Shown here piece by piece: positions 42,556 to 53,219 of a stretch of 64,000 nucleotides of DNA. The first letter of the stretch is position 1, and each line of letters starts with the position of its first letter. The notes under the pieces are model-generated. The model had not been told where the DNA came from, made no database searches, and was given only the letters and a program-made list of their open reading frames with translations. Origin of the DNA: Macrothele yani (lineage: Eukaryota; Arthropoda; Arachnida; Araneae; Macrothelidae). The translations under genes were made by a program, and so were the position numbers. Where the stretch lies: contig CM076995.1 in NCBI GenBank assembly GCA_039090855.1, forward strand, positions 120,230,270 through 120,294,269, in the 5' to 3' direction.

Positions 42556-43823
42556 TTATGTTGTTGGAAAAGTCATGACGTATTTTGGCACCCGGTGGCG
42601 GTTGGTCGATTTTGGAAATACTAGAGGCATGCGCAGCTCTGTTATCGCTATGGCATTCGACAGGTGCCAGTTCTAGCTGCAGTCTAAAAGGAATAGTGAG
42701 CGATTTGGTTGATTTGACATCAAGTTGAAGATGGAAGACCAAACTGTGCATTTTCCCCATATTTTACTGTTTTACTACCATAAACGGAAGAACGCGCGTC
42801 AAACTTGTGAAAAGTGGCGTAAAGTGTATGGTGATAATGCTCTACAAGAACGTCAGTGCCAGCGGTGGTTTGCAAAATTCCGTGCTGGTGATTTTGACCT
42901 CAACGATGCTCCCCCAGGCCCACCGAGGTTGATGACGACCAAATCAAGGCATTGATCAAGTCAAACCCACGTTACACGACACGAGAGATTGCAGACACAT
43001 TGCGCATCCATCATTCAAGCGTTTGTGACCACCTGAAGAAGCTGGGATACGTAAGCAAGCTCGATATGTGGGTTCCTCATAAACTAAAAGAAGCTCAATT
43101 GACGGCGCGTATAAACATCTGCGATATGCTCATTAAACGTGAGGAAAATGATCCTTTTTTAAAGGGACTGATAACTGGTGATGAAAAGTGGATTGTGTAC
43201 AGCAATGTGCTGCACAAACGGTCTTCCGATGTGCAGTTTCGCCTCAAACGACATCCAAAGCAAACATTCATTAGCGGAAGTTTGAGGTCTCAGTGTGGTG
43301 GAATTTTAAAGGTGTCGTGCTTTTCGAGCTCCTGCCACGGAACCAAACAATCAATTTGAATGTGTACTGTCGGCAATTGGACAGTTTGAACGAATCCATC
43401 ATCCAGAAACGTCCAGAGCTCGTTCATCGTAAAGGTGTTGTGTTCCATCACAACAACGCGAGACCACACACAAGTTTGATCACCAGCAAAAAATTATTGG
43501 AGCTTGGGTGGGATGTGTTGCCCCACACAGCATACTCGCCTGACCTTGCATCATCAGACTTCATCTTGTTTCGCTCTCTTCAACAGTCCTTGTGGGGTAT
43601 AACGTTCATTTCAGATGAGACTGTAAATCAGCACTTTGTACAGTTTTTCGCCATGAAAGACAGGCCCTTCTATGAACAAGGCATTCTTCAGCTTGCTGAA
43701 AGAGGGCAAAAGGTTATCGAACAAAACGGGCATTATATCATTGATTGATCTTTGTTCTTTCTATCAATAAATGACCTTTGCAAAACATGGCAAAAATACG
43801 TCATGACTTTTCCGACAACTCAA
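42556..43823 (+). mobile_element. Mariner transposon, 1,268 bp, complete ends
   Basis: Inverted terminal repeats TTATGTTGTTGGAAAAG (left) and TTGAGTTGTCGGAAAAG (right, reverse complement) continue with TCATGACGTATTTT. Each is flanked by the TA target duplication (42554-42555 and 43824-43825). Length and content are canonical for mariner. Confidence 0.92.
42730..43748 (+). pseudogene. Mariner transposase, frameshifted
   Basis: N-terminal helix-turn-helix region (LLFYYHKRKNARQTCEKWRK, ALQERQCQRWFAKFRAGDFD), second HTH (TTREIADTLRIHHSSVCDHL, then LGYVSKLDMWVPHKL), catalytic D1 (ITGDEKWIVYSN), D2 region FHHNNARPHT where the usual HDNARPH Asp is Asn, and D3 34 residues later (AYSPDLASSDFILF). The reading frame changes near 42918 (loss in a C-rich stretch) and near 43280. 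The D2 substitution alone should abolish cleavage. Confidence 0.88.
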
Positions 43824-45279
43824 TAGAGATATTGTTGACCTTGATTGAGAAATATGCTGCCTATAACAATGCTTGGTGCATATCTTCCCATATTATATTA
43901 TCTCCCTGCTTCACTAATTCTAAGCCAAATTTTCTTGGCTTTAGTATTTGTTTTCAGTCTGTGTTTTATAACTGGGCAAACGCTCAGGGCACCAAATTTG
44001 AAGGGGTGCAAGAGGGAGATATTTTTCTAAGGCAGGATTTTAGAATAATTGTTTAATATATTTTTTTCAATTTTCAGTATTCCTTGAGTGAGGAAACAAT
44101 TGTACATACAGGCAGGTATAAGAACAGGAGAAAACAGAATTATAAAAAAACCAAACAAGCTAGTCGCAAAAATAAATCCAAACACGGTACATACAAAGGA
44201 AACATTGGAGAGACGGTTGCTCAAAAAAGTAAACATACATTGACATATTTAAATGGACCTTACGCACACACACAATGCCACCTCCCTCACTGGGCACATA
44301 GTCAACATATTCCATTTTCATTTTTTTTTTTTTTTTTTTTATAATTCAGTGATGTGTTTAGAAGGGCAATACCTTCACGCTGGGTGCTGAGCAAGAGTTG
44401 TTTTTTCACCTATGTATGCTTGGTGCCAAGTGCATGCATGTGCAGTCAGCATGCTCAATTCCTGGGTCAAGATGCTAGTCTCATCTGCCTAGACTGTGCT
44501 CTGTATATGTTCAGCATTCCAACATTCCACTCCTGTGTTCTTGTGTATTTTTATTAAACTTGTATGCGTAGTGCGGATTTTGCGTGTTTTTGATTAGATA
44601 AGTTTACCTGCCAGAGTATTTAAACATGAGCAAAAAAGTAAGTAGTGCTCGATTTAAAAAGCGTGCAGCTAAAAAAACCCAGAACAATGAACTTAAACTA
44701 CTGAAAAGAGTACTTAAAATAGGCTCGTTTGTTACATCTACCCCTGCTGCCTCAACCACTTCTACTGAACCTCTGGAATTCCCTCACCCAGGCCCAAGAT
44801 CATCATCGGCTGTACAGGGACAACAAGAGACTGAAAAATATGATGGAGCTTGTTTCAACACAGAAAATGTATCGCAGTTCCACCATAAAACTAATAGTAC
44901 AGAGACTGGCTCAGACTTTAGTAAGCATGAAGAGCTGTCTAACCTACAAACCAACAAGGTAGCCCTTGAGGCAATTCCAAAAGAATGTATGTTCAAGCTT
45001 CTTTCTGGAAAGTCACTCATCTAGCTCCTTTGAAGAGGGTGTTATGAATTGCCTTTCAGAATTGTACTTAGACATTAAGTTTTGTCAAAGACAAAGCTAT
45101 GACAATTCATTTAATGCATCAGGTCCCTACTCAGGACTCCCAGCCAGAATTAAAAACCACAGTTCACTAACTGATTATGTTCCCTGTGCTGCTGAATCTT
45201 GTACTGAGGCTGAAGTGTTTCTCCGATTTGTTCAGGAGCTCTACAATTTTTTCTCAGCTTCAACCCACATTGAAACACG

Positions 45280-46300
45280 ATGAATGGTGTTTTATCCAAA
45301 TGGTTCTCTATTAGTGCAGCAGTCAGACAGAGTTGTGTAATGTCACCATGGCTGTTTAATATACTGTATTTATGGATGCATGATGCCTTAATGGATAATA
45401 CTGGTTTATATCTTGGTGACATCCACGTGTGCAGATTACTGTATGCTGATGACATTGTCCTGTTGGCAGAGAGCAAAAGTGAGTTGCAGAGTATGTTGTC
45501 TCGGATGTACGAAGTTTGCATGAAATTTAAACTGAGTATAAATAAGGGAAAAACCAAAGTTATGGTTTTTGAGAGAGGAACTGGTAGTACTGAATGTAAT
45601 ATATGTCTAAATCACACAGTCATTGACCAGGTGAATGAGTTTGTGTATTTAGGAAGCATGCTTGACAGAGAGAACAAATTGGATGGTGAAATTAGTAGGC
45701 GTGTGAATTCTTCATTGAAAGTCATGGCTGCTTTGGGAAGTTTTCACAGATATGATGGGTTCTCAAGAGAGCCCACATGGCTGTGTATGAAAATTTTATT
45801 GTTCCTACTCTAATGTATGGCAGGGAAACCTGGGTGCTACAGAAGAAACATAGGAGTCATTTGTGTGCTGAAGAAATGCAGTACTTACAGGAGGGTTTGT
45901 GGCAAGACACGTTCTGATTGTGTGAGGAATGAAGATGTGTTGCAGTTGTGTAATGTGAGGCAAAATGTTGTTAGCAAGGTGGAGACTAATATGCTTCGCT
46001 ATTTTGGCCATGTTGAAAGAATGAGTGATGAGATGCTTACTAAGAAAATCTTTTTAGCCCATGTGGCAGGAAGGAAAGGTAGAAGAATGCCAAGGAAGTC
46101 ATGAGATCAGATTCAAGAGTGTCTGCATGGGAAAAAGATTATGCGTATGAAGTATAGAAGATCTTGTGTACGGCATGTGATGGATGTGAGTGAAGCCTGA
46201 GTTGTATGTCAAGATTGCTGTAAATGGAGAAGTTTGATACGGCAACAGTAAGTAAAAATATCTGGTAATTTGTATTTCTTTGTGGAGCTAACCTCTGAAT
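45280..46300 (+). pseudogene. RTE-2 copy b: RT C-terminal half
   Basis: Reads MNGVLSKWFSISAAVRQSCV, LYLWMHDALMDNTGLYLGDI, RLLYADDIVLLAESKSELQS (catalytic YADD intact), KLSINKGKTKVMVFERGTGS, and LDRENKLDGEISRRVNSSLK. After a frameshift near 45790, GCYRRNIGVICVLKKC, FGHVERMSDEMLTKKIFLAH and AGRKGRRMPRKS. The upstream endonuclease is absent. It is about 93% similar by eye to the opposite-strand copy c. Confidence 0.85.
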
Positions 46301-46336
46301 TCTCTGATACTCAGAGATTAGCTCCACAAAAAAAAA

Positions 46337-48760
46337 AAAAAAAAAAAAAAATACAAACTACCAAATATTTTTTACTTATTGTTGCCGTATCAAACTTCTC
46401 CATTTACAGCGATCTCGACGTACAACTCGGGCTTCACTCACATCCATCACACACCATATACAAGATCTTCTATGCTTCATACTCATAATCTTTTTCTCAT
46501 GCAGACATTCCTGAATCTGATCCTCCCATGACTTCCTTGGCATTACTCTAGAGACCTTTCCTTTGTGCCACATGGGCTAAAAAGATTTTCTTAGTAAGCA
46601 TCTCATTATTCATTCTTTCAACATGGCCAAACCAGCGAAGCATATTAGTCTCCACCTTGCTAACAACATTTTGCTTCACATTACACAACTGCAACACATC
46701 TTCATTCCTCACACAATCAGAACGTGTCTTGCCACAAACTCCCCTGTAAGTACTGCATTTCTTCAGCACACAAATGACTCCTATGTTTCTTCTGTAGCAC
46801 CCAGGTTTCCCTGCCATACATTAGAGTAGGAACAATAAAATTTTCATACACAGCCATGTGGGCTCTCTTGAGAACCCATCATTTCTGTGAAAACTTCCCA
46901 AAGCCAGCCATGACTTTCAATGAAGAATTCACACGCCTACTAATTTCACCATCCAATTTGTTCTCTCTGTCAAGCATGTTTCCTAAATACACAAACTCAT
47001 TCACCTGGTCAATGACTGTGTGATTTAGACATATATTACATTCAGTACTACCAGTTCCTCTCTCAAAAACCATAACTTTGGTTTTTCCCTTATTTATACT
47101 CAGTTTAAATTTCATGCAAACTTCGTACATCCGAGACAACATACTCTGCAACTCACTTTTGCTCTCTGCCAACAGAACAATGTCGTCAGCATACACACCT
47201 CATCTCTTGAGATCTCTCCTGTGCTTCCATCCTTCCCTGTGACATCATCTGCTTCTGCCACTGAATCAACTTTGTTTTCCTGATTTAATAACTCCCAGAA
47301 GTATTCACCCCATCTTTCACTTAACTCATTGGGCTCCCATACCATTTCCTCGATCCTATTCTTCACACAACTTACAACTTTGTTTCCCCTTTTTTTCCTG
47401 ATTCTCATGTACTTCCAGAAAGTCTTCCTATCTTTCCAAAAGGCCAATTTATGCCTTTCCACCCTCTCCTTCCTATCTTTTGTCTTACTCTGGTGAACCA
47501 GCCTAGCGGCTTCACGCTTCTTACTGTGATATTCATCCACAGAAACTCTACCTTGCAACATCCCCAAATAGGATTCCTTCTTTCTCTTTACTGTCTTTTC
47601 AATCTCACTATTCCACCAAGAATCGCCTTTTGTTACCCACTATTGTGGTGCCACAGACCTTTTAGCAGCAGTGACAACACAGTTCTTAAAACATTCCCAT
47701 TTCTTTTCTACATCCCTCTCACAAGACTTTAGCTCCTTCAGTCGTTCTCTGAGTAAGTCAGAATAACACTGATGATCATCAGGAAGCCTTTCAACCTTTA
47801 TTATTTCCATCCTGGGTCTCTTCCTATTCCTTTTCCTCCAACCAACATTCAGTTTCACTCGTGACACTACCAAGTAATGATCAGAACCACCATCCTCATC
47901 TTTCATCACACAAGTGTCAACAATTAAGTGTTTCAGACGTTGATCGTAGACAACAAAATCTATTGCACTCTTTTGACCAAGAGTACGATTTTCCCAAGTA
48001 TATGTATGGATATACTTGTGGTTGAAAAACGTATTAGATACACACAAACCATTCTCAATGCAGAGTTCAATTAATCTTTCACCATCATCATTCATATAAG
48101 GATCGTTAAACTTACCCAGGACATTGTCAGAAATTGCATTCTGCACGCCTGCTCTAGCATTGAAATCCCCTGCTATTATAACTTTTTCTTTAGCACCAAA
48201 CTGTCTCGAAACAACTTTTAGCTCATTCCAGAAATCTTCTTTCTTATCAGAAGTTTCTGAGTCACAAGGAACATACACTACAACAATTACTATTCTCTGA
48301 AGTTTCACTTTCAAATGAATCCAAAGAATTCTCTCACTTATACAGCTATAGTGAATCAAGTTGTTCTTAATCTTTTCACTTAAAATGACACCTACATCAG
48401 CTTTGTCCTCTCACATTATCCAATGCTCCAGACCACACACTCGCCATTCCGTTCAGTTCTTCTATCCCAATTTCCTTCTTTTTGGTTTCACTTGCACACA
48501 GCACATCCAATCTGTACTTATTTGTCTCTTCAATCACCTCAGTCATCTTGCCATTTATACCACTAGTATTCCATGCACCAATTTTACACTCACTCAGCTG
48601 AGATCTCTTTTTCATATGCCGTTTAGAAAGTCCAGGTCGATTCTGTGGTTGACTGTCCTTCTCAAGCGTGGTAGGTCCACCATATCCCACACTAGAATCC
48701 GGATGTTGATTTCTTTGTGTCTTTTTAATCAGGTAAGTACATCAGTGTGGTGGATTAGCT
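46337..48760 (-). pseudogene. RTE-2 copy c: endonuclease plus C-terminus, RT core deleted
   Basis: On the minus strand: MGYGGPTTLEKDSQPQNRPG and CKIGAWNTSGINGKMTEVIE (48397-48690, endonuclease start), APE core (AGDFNARAGVQNAISDNVLG, YTWENRTLGQKSAIDFVVYD, GGSDHYLVVSRVKLNVGWRK; 47640-48359), linker (47200-47567) ending STGEISRDEV. It then jumps directly at about 47200 to YADDIVLLAESKSELQSMLS (46879-47196) and the C-terminal HVERMNNEMLTKKIFLAHVA. The junction removes roughly the RT fingers and palm N-terminal part. The upstream 5' UTR continues to about 48960. Confidence 0.85.
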
Positions 48761-49314
48761 GGTGCTGACGGTTCCAGTTGGTCATTCAACCTAAGGATTC
48801 TAGAACAAAAAAAGCCAGTAAGTTGGGGTCTTTTTGCCAGTGTCACACAGAACTAGCTGGCATCTCTCCAAGATTCACGGAGGCCCTAGTTGCTGTTGTG
48901 TGTGCCATTGTTACCACGTTGTGCCTCGAGGACGCACACCCATCTCTCACTGAGATTGCCCGCTATGTATGTATGTTCAACCCACATTTGGGATATTTTA
49001 AAACAGTATCTGAAAAAAAAGAACAATACCTCTGTGGTAAAATATTTATCCTAAACTCATTAGCTGACAGGTCAGATTGCACAAAAGCTATAGTACAAGG
49101 ATTTAAAGAAATTCAAAGTGCTTTACAGGACTTGTCTGAAGATTCTTCCATGAAAGCAGCCAACTTGGTTGGAAGCTCAAGAGTTATAATTTTGAAACTG
49201 CTTACCTTTGTCTTTTTGAATGGTATTTTAGAAAGATTCAATAAGTGTAACAACAATTTACAAAAACATCCAGACATTAGAGGGGGTTTCGAATGAAAAA
49301 AGGAATGAATTTGA

Positions 49315-50705
49315 TGGTGGCGGCTCATGGCAACTGAAACAGGTGGGGCCAGTAGCCGAAGTCAAACAATTAAATTAAAAAAAAATGTCATTATTAGGCC
49401 AACTATTCAAATCCCCCCCCCCGAAGATTCCTTTACTCTGCTTCTGTTTACCTTCTTGACTCACAACAATGCCCAAATCAGGCAGGAATGTGTCTACTAT
49501 CGTATTGCACACGAAAAAAATTTCCTCAGAATAGAATGCATAACTATTAACAGAAAAATGTTAAAACTCCTTAAATAAATTTATTACCTTAAAACATATG
49601 AGCATTAATTTATGTTAGTTGTTGTGTTTCTTCAGATTTCTCAAATGAGGAATAATCACAGGATAAAAAAATGTAGTGAAAAAATAACTCCAAATATATG
49701 CAGGGAGGGAATGTTTCATAAATTTCGTCCCATATAGAATGAGTACCATACTACCATTTGCATTATTTGAAAGGTTTAACCTTTTTTTATAAAAGAACTT
49801 GTGAAACCTAAAAACATATATGTACTCATGTGCAAATTATACTTACAAGTTTTCTCATTTATTTATTTATTTTTAACATAGAAGATCATCTTAGTTAAAA
49901 CTGAAATTAGTTCTGCAAAGCACTTTGTAAACTTCATACTCTTGGAAACTCAAATTATTGGTCTGATAAGCACCGAGTTTTTTTAAGTGAAGCTTTTTAA
50001 CTCAAATTCTTATGTTGATGAGCACTGTTTTTTTTAAGTGAAGCTCAAACTAAAAATTCTTGGGGTGATAAGCACTGAGTTTTTTAAGTGAAGCTTTTCT
50101 TCCAGATTTAAAGCAAAGAATGGAGATTTTAACAAAATATCCACTCCATTCATTGTACTCGACAAGGAAAAAAGTCACGACACAAAGGAACAACACATCA
50201 CCGAGGCAGACACACATAGAAAAAACAACTAACTGAACTTTGCTACGACATTTGAAACCCTCCCGCCACCCTTGAGCTTGGTCGGGGTAAGCTTCTCTGT
50301 CAACCCACGGCGTTAAGGAAATGGATACTCTCCCGGCCAGTCAAATTAGTGCGAGGCCAGATAGATCTGGCCCCACAGCTTTTTTGCACACACGGTTAAG
50401 GCAGTGTTGTATGTAGGTCATCAAACATCATACTGAATGAGACGGGGAGGAAATAGTCTCCTCTTCGCTTGCATAGTGATGTTACAGGGCCCAATAACCT
50501 CACACTCTGAACGTGATCTCTTTAATCAGGGAATAGTTTTTCATTTTTGAAGAAAACTTTTTATTTAGGTAATGGTTTTTGAAGGGAAAGGTTTATCACC
50601 ATGTAGTTAAGAGAGAGAATAAGAATCAATATATATATATTTCTAGAAATAGGAATTTTTAGGTGGGGCCCGGCCCCTCTGGCCCCTAATGACTAACCGC
50701 CCCTG
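49315..50705. mobile_element. hAT-D: non-autonomous hAT, 1.39 kb, 8-bp TSD
   Basis: Flanks GAATTTGA at 49307-49314 and 50706-50713 are identical. Ends: TGGTGGCGGCTCATGG (left) and CAGGGGCGGTTAGTCATTAG (right, reverse complement), followed by GGGGCC-rich subterminal sequence on both sides. The interior holds three ~55-bp tandem units at 49950-50100 (GATAAGCACTGAGTTTTTT, AAGTGAAGC) and no transposase. Confidence 0.8.
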
Positions 50706-51605
50706 GAATTTGAAAGCTATGAAAAATCTGCTTTGATTATTTGTAGATGTGAAACACCAAAGTACACAGAGAGTAGGGAACGTAAAGTGTTCGCAGATGA
50801 AGAGCAAGGTATTGAAGACACTCTACATGAAAGAACAGAATTCAGAACTGGTGTATTTCTCAAAATCATTGATTTATTGGTAGCTAACTTTTTAAGAAGG
50901 ATGAAAGCCTGTGAGGTACTGACAAATTGCTTTGATGTGTTGTCTCTTTTAGTATCACCTAAGGCTGCAAACTAAGATATTATGGAAGTTACACTAAAAT
51001 TAGCACAATGTTATCCAGAAGATACTAATAGTGATTTTGGGAGTGAGTGCTCTCATTTCAAAATGCACATTGAGCTAGAAACATTGCCAATGATACCAGA
51101 GCTGTACTGTTACGTAAGACTTAACATCCAAAATACTTTCCCTAGCCCGGATTTCGTGCTAAGAACTTTCTTTACTTTACCGGTCACTAACTGTACAGTG
51201 GAAAGAGGGTTTTCTGTCCTAAGCAGAGTGAAGAACGCTAAAAGATTTAAGTTCTTGTGGACAGTAATCTGAATGCACTGGTGTTAATGTGCTCTGAGGA
51301 GGATGTAACGCTACAAACAAACTTTTTTGAGGTTTTTGACAGATTTGCTTAGGCCCAAAGCAAGAAACATTTTTTAATTTAAGTTGTTCTGTAAGTTTTA
51401 CTTTGTAAAAAAAAAAAAATCTTCTTCACATACTTAAGCAAGGCATTTTATTTTTAATTACTATAGACATAACTAAAATGTTTATCAGTAGTAATAATAA
51501 TAAACAAAGCACATGGGTTGGGCAATTGGTGCACTTGTTGCAGTTGTGTGCTACATACTAGAAAGTGGAGAAGGGGGCACCTGAATTTACTTTGCCCAGG
51601 GTGCC

Positions 51606-52119
51606 AATCATCTAAGTCCGGGGCATGTCTGATCTTAGTGTTTGAATACCTTCAACATAGTAAATTAAGTAATATTTGTCTAAAATGCCCAAATGACATG
51701 TGAATGATCACATGAGAAAAATTGAAATCTGTCACACGTATATACATTTAATCATTTTCTCCAGCAGGCAATGATTCGGTATGTGAACATTTGGTGTTTT
51801 TTAATTTTTGCGTGTGTCAACATAATAAGAATCCAGGTACATTGTAATAGATTTTCTGTAATATGAATTCAGTTGACATACTTAGTGTTATATATTTTGC
51901 CAAAAATCTTTCAGTGATTTATTTTTCACTTTCTGTAGTGATATGCCATCATTAACAAACACATGTAGCATTTCAGTTGCAAATACTGCTTGTATGTGTG
52001 ACATAGACCCCATAACAGAATTGCGGCGATGGGCAATGTACGTTGAAGATATTATTTTGGTCCTGCAGACAAAAATGATATCTCCAGAACCCTATTAGAT
52101 CCTCTTTTACAGACTCCCA
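51606..52119. other. AT-rich intronic DNA, nothing recognised
   Basis: No gene-like ORF or repeat was recognised between the ZMYM1-like hAT relic and the tandem-repeat array. Confidence 0.4.
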
Positions 52120-52810
52120 ACCTTGTATGCAAGTTTTCCGTCATTCAAATCTTTCCGAAAACAGAAGTTAGGCACAGTGAAGATTTCTTCTGCAATTGTA
52201 ACTTTTTTTCTCGCGGTGTTCTATCTGTCCGGCGTTATTAAATATAATTGTTATTGCATAAATGCTTGTACTTCAGCTTGAAAATAGAGGCAAAAATTTT
52301 CGAAAATGGAAATTAGACGGAGGCATGTAATATTAAATTATTTTTCTCGTGGTCTCCCCTTTGCCCCATATGGTTGTTAAATATAATTTTATTATATAAA
52401 TATTTGTATTTAACATTAAAAATGGAGAAGAATTTTCCGAAAACGGAAGTTGGACGGAGTAAAGATTTCTGCAGCAATTGTAAAATGGAAGCAAAAATTT
52501 TTTGACTACGGAAGCTAAAGGCAACGAAGATTTCTCCTGAAATCCCATTTTTTTTCGTGGCGTTTTCCATGCGCAGTATTATGAAATGTTATTTAACTAC
52601 ATAAATGTTTGTATTTATGATCGGAAATGAAGAAAAATTTTCTGAAAACCGAATCGGGACAGAGCGAAGTATTTTTTTTTTTTCAAGTAATGTCCCGTCT
52701 TCTCCTGTTTTGTTGTTAAATATAATTTCATTCCACAAATCTTTGTGTTTCAGCTTGAAAATGGGTGCAAATTTCTGGGTACAGAGGGCAAAGTGTTCTT
52801 GATCCTAGTT
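52120..52810. repeat. Tandem repeat of ~155-bp monomers, array 2
   Basis: About five units share TTCCGAAAACGGAAGTT, GACGGAG-AAAGATTTCT, TGCAATTGTAA, TTTTTCTCGTGGTGTT, a TGTTGTTAAATATAATTT block, CATAAATATTTGTATTTCAGC, and TTGAAAATGGAGG. Same family as 1190-1800. The T runs and TTTCAGC motifs resemble splice acceptors, but no exon follows. Confidence 0.75.
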
Positions 52811-53219
52811 ATTATTGCAATTGCTGTAGTACCTAGGCTAGATTCGTTGTTTTTTAGGTTGAAGGAACATAAGGTGGTTAGTTTCTTTCTTTTCTTTCCT
52901 TTTTCAATCTCTGCCTGCAAATTTTTGTTTTTTACAAGTAGTAATTATCTTGCCCAGTGACCACCGGCATATTTATTGTGGCACCATGATATCTGTCGCA
53001 GACTGATCAGGAGCTTTCGGCTATGGGGACATATATGCAAATTGTGAAGTAAGACACGCATTGTTTTTTTTTTTACTGCCATTTTGTGATAAATCAACTT
53101 CGTGTTTTGCTGTTTTAATATTTTCAGGAAAGAAATGGCTCCTTAAAATGTGACTTATAGATTGATTTCAAAATTTAGGCAAAACTATTTCAACTCCTGA
53201 CAAAACACCAGGCTCTCTG
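52811..53219. other. Intronic DNA before Tc1-B
   Basis: No gene or repeat family was recognised; probably includes the eroded 5' part of Tc1-B. Confidence 0.4.

Larger units (their letters stand above)
45272..48975. mobile_element. RTE-2 composite insertion, tail-to-tail palindrome, 13-bp TSD
   Basis: The insertion interrupts the hAT coding sequence exactly within FSASTH|WDIL and is flanked by TTCAACCCACATT at 45259-45271 and 48976-48988. Left part, 45272 to about 46300, is a plus-strand, 5'-truncated RTE-2. Right part, about 46337-48960, is a minus-strand RTE-2 reaching into the 5' UTR but lacking an internal RT block. They meet at a poly-A/hairpin centre near 46300-46350. Confidence 0.85.
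44626..51352 (+). pseudogene. ZMYM1-like hAT transposase, in three blocks
   Basis: Block 1 (44626-45271) starts MSKKVSSARFKKRAAKK and, after a frame change, reads CQRQSYDNSFNASGPYSGLP, ARIKNHSSLTDYVPCAAESC and EVFLRFVQELYNFFSASTH. Block 2 (48989-49306) continues in sense WDILKQYLKKK, then DCTKAIVQGFKEIQSALQDL and GILERFNKCNNNLQKHPDI. Block 3 (50714-51352) has RCETPKYTESRERKVF, then LPVTNCTVERGFSVLSRVKN, the hAT dimerisation region, and NALVLMCSEEDVTL near the stop. These match vertebrate/arthropod 'zinc finger MYM-type protein 1-like' hAT proteins. The TTF-type zinc finger region expected between MSKK and CQRQSYD is deleted. Numerous lesions; inactive. Confidence 0.8.
43972..51605 (+). mobile_element. 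ZMYM1-like hAT transposon relic, twice interrupted
   Basis: The transposase relic lies in three blocks separated by an RTE-2 insertion (45272-48975) and hAT-D (49315-50705). Tentative ends: CTGGGCAAACGCTCAGGGCACC at about 43972 and, in reverse complement, CTGGGCAAAGTAAATTCAGG at about 51605. No convincing flanking duplication was found, so the outer limits are approximate. Without the insertions the element is about 2.5 kb. Confidence 0.6.

Noticed and set aside
48810..48975. Possible separate element between the RTE-2 endonuclease start and the right target duplication.
   Set aside because: Reads best as the RTE-2 5' UTR in minus orientation, because it lies inside the 13-bp duplication; the terminal TATGTATGTATG remains unexplained.
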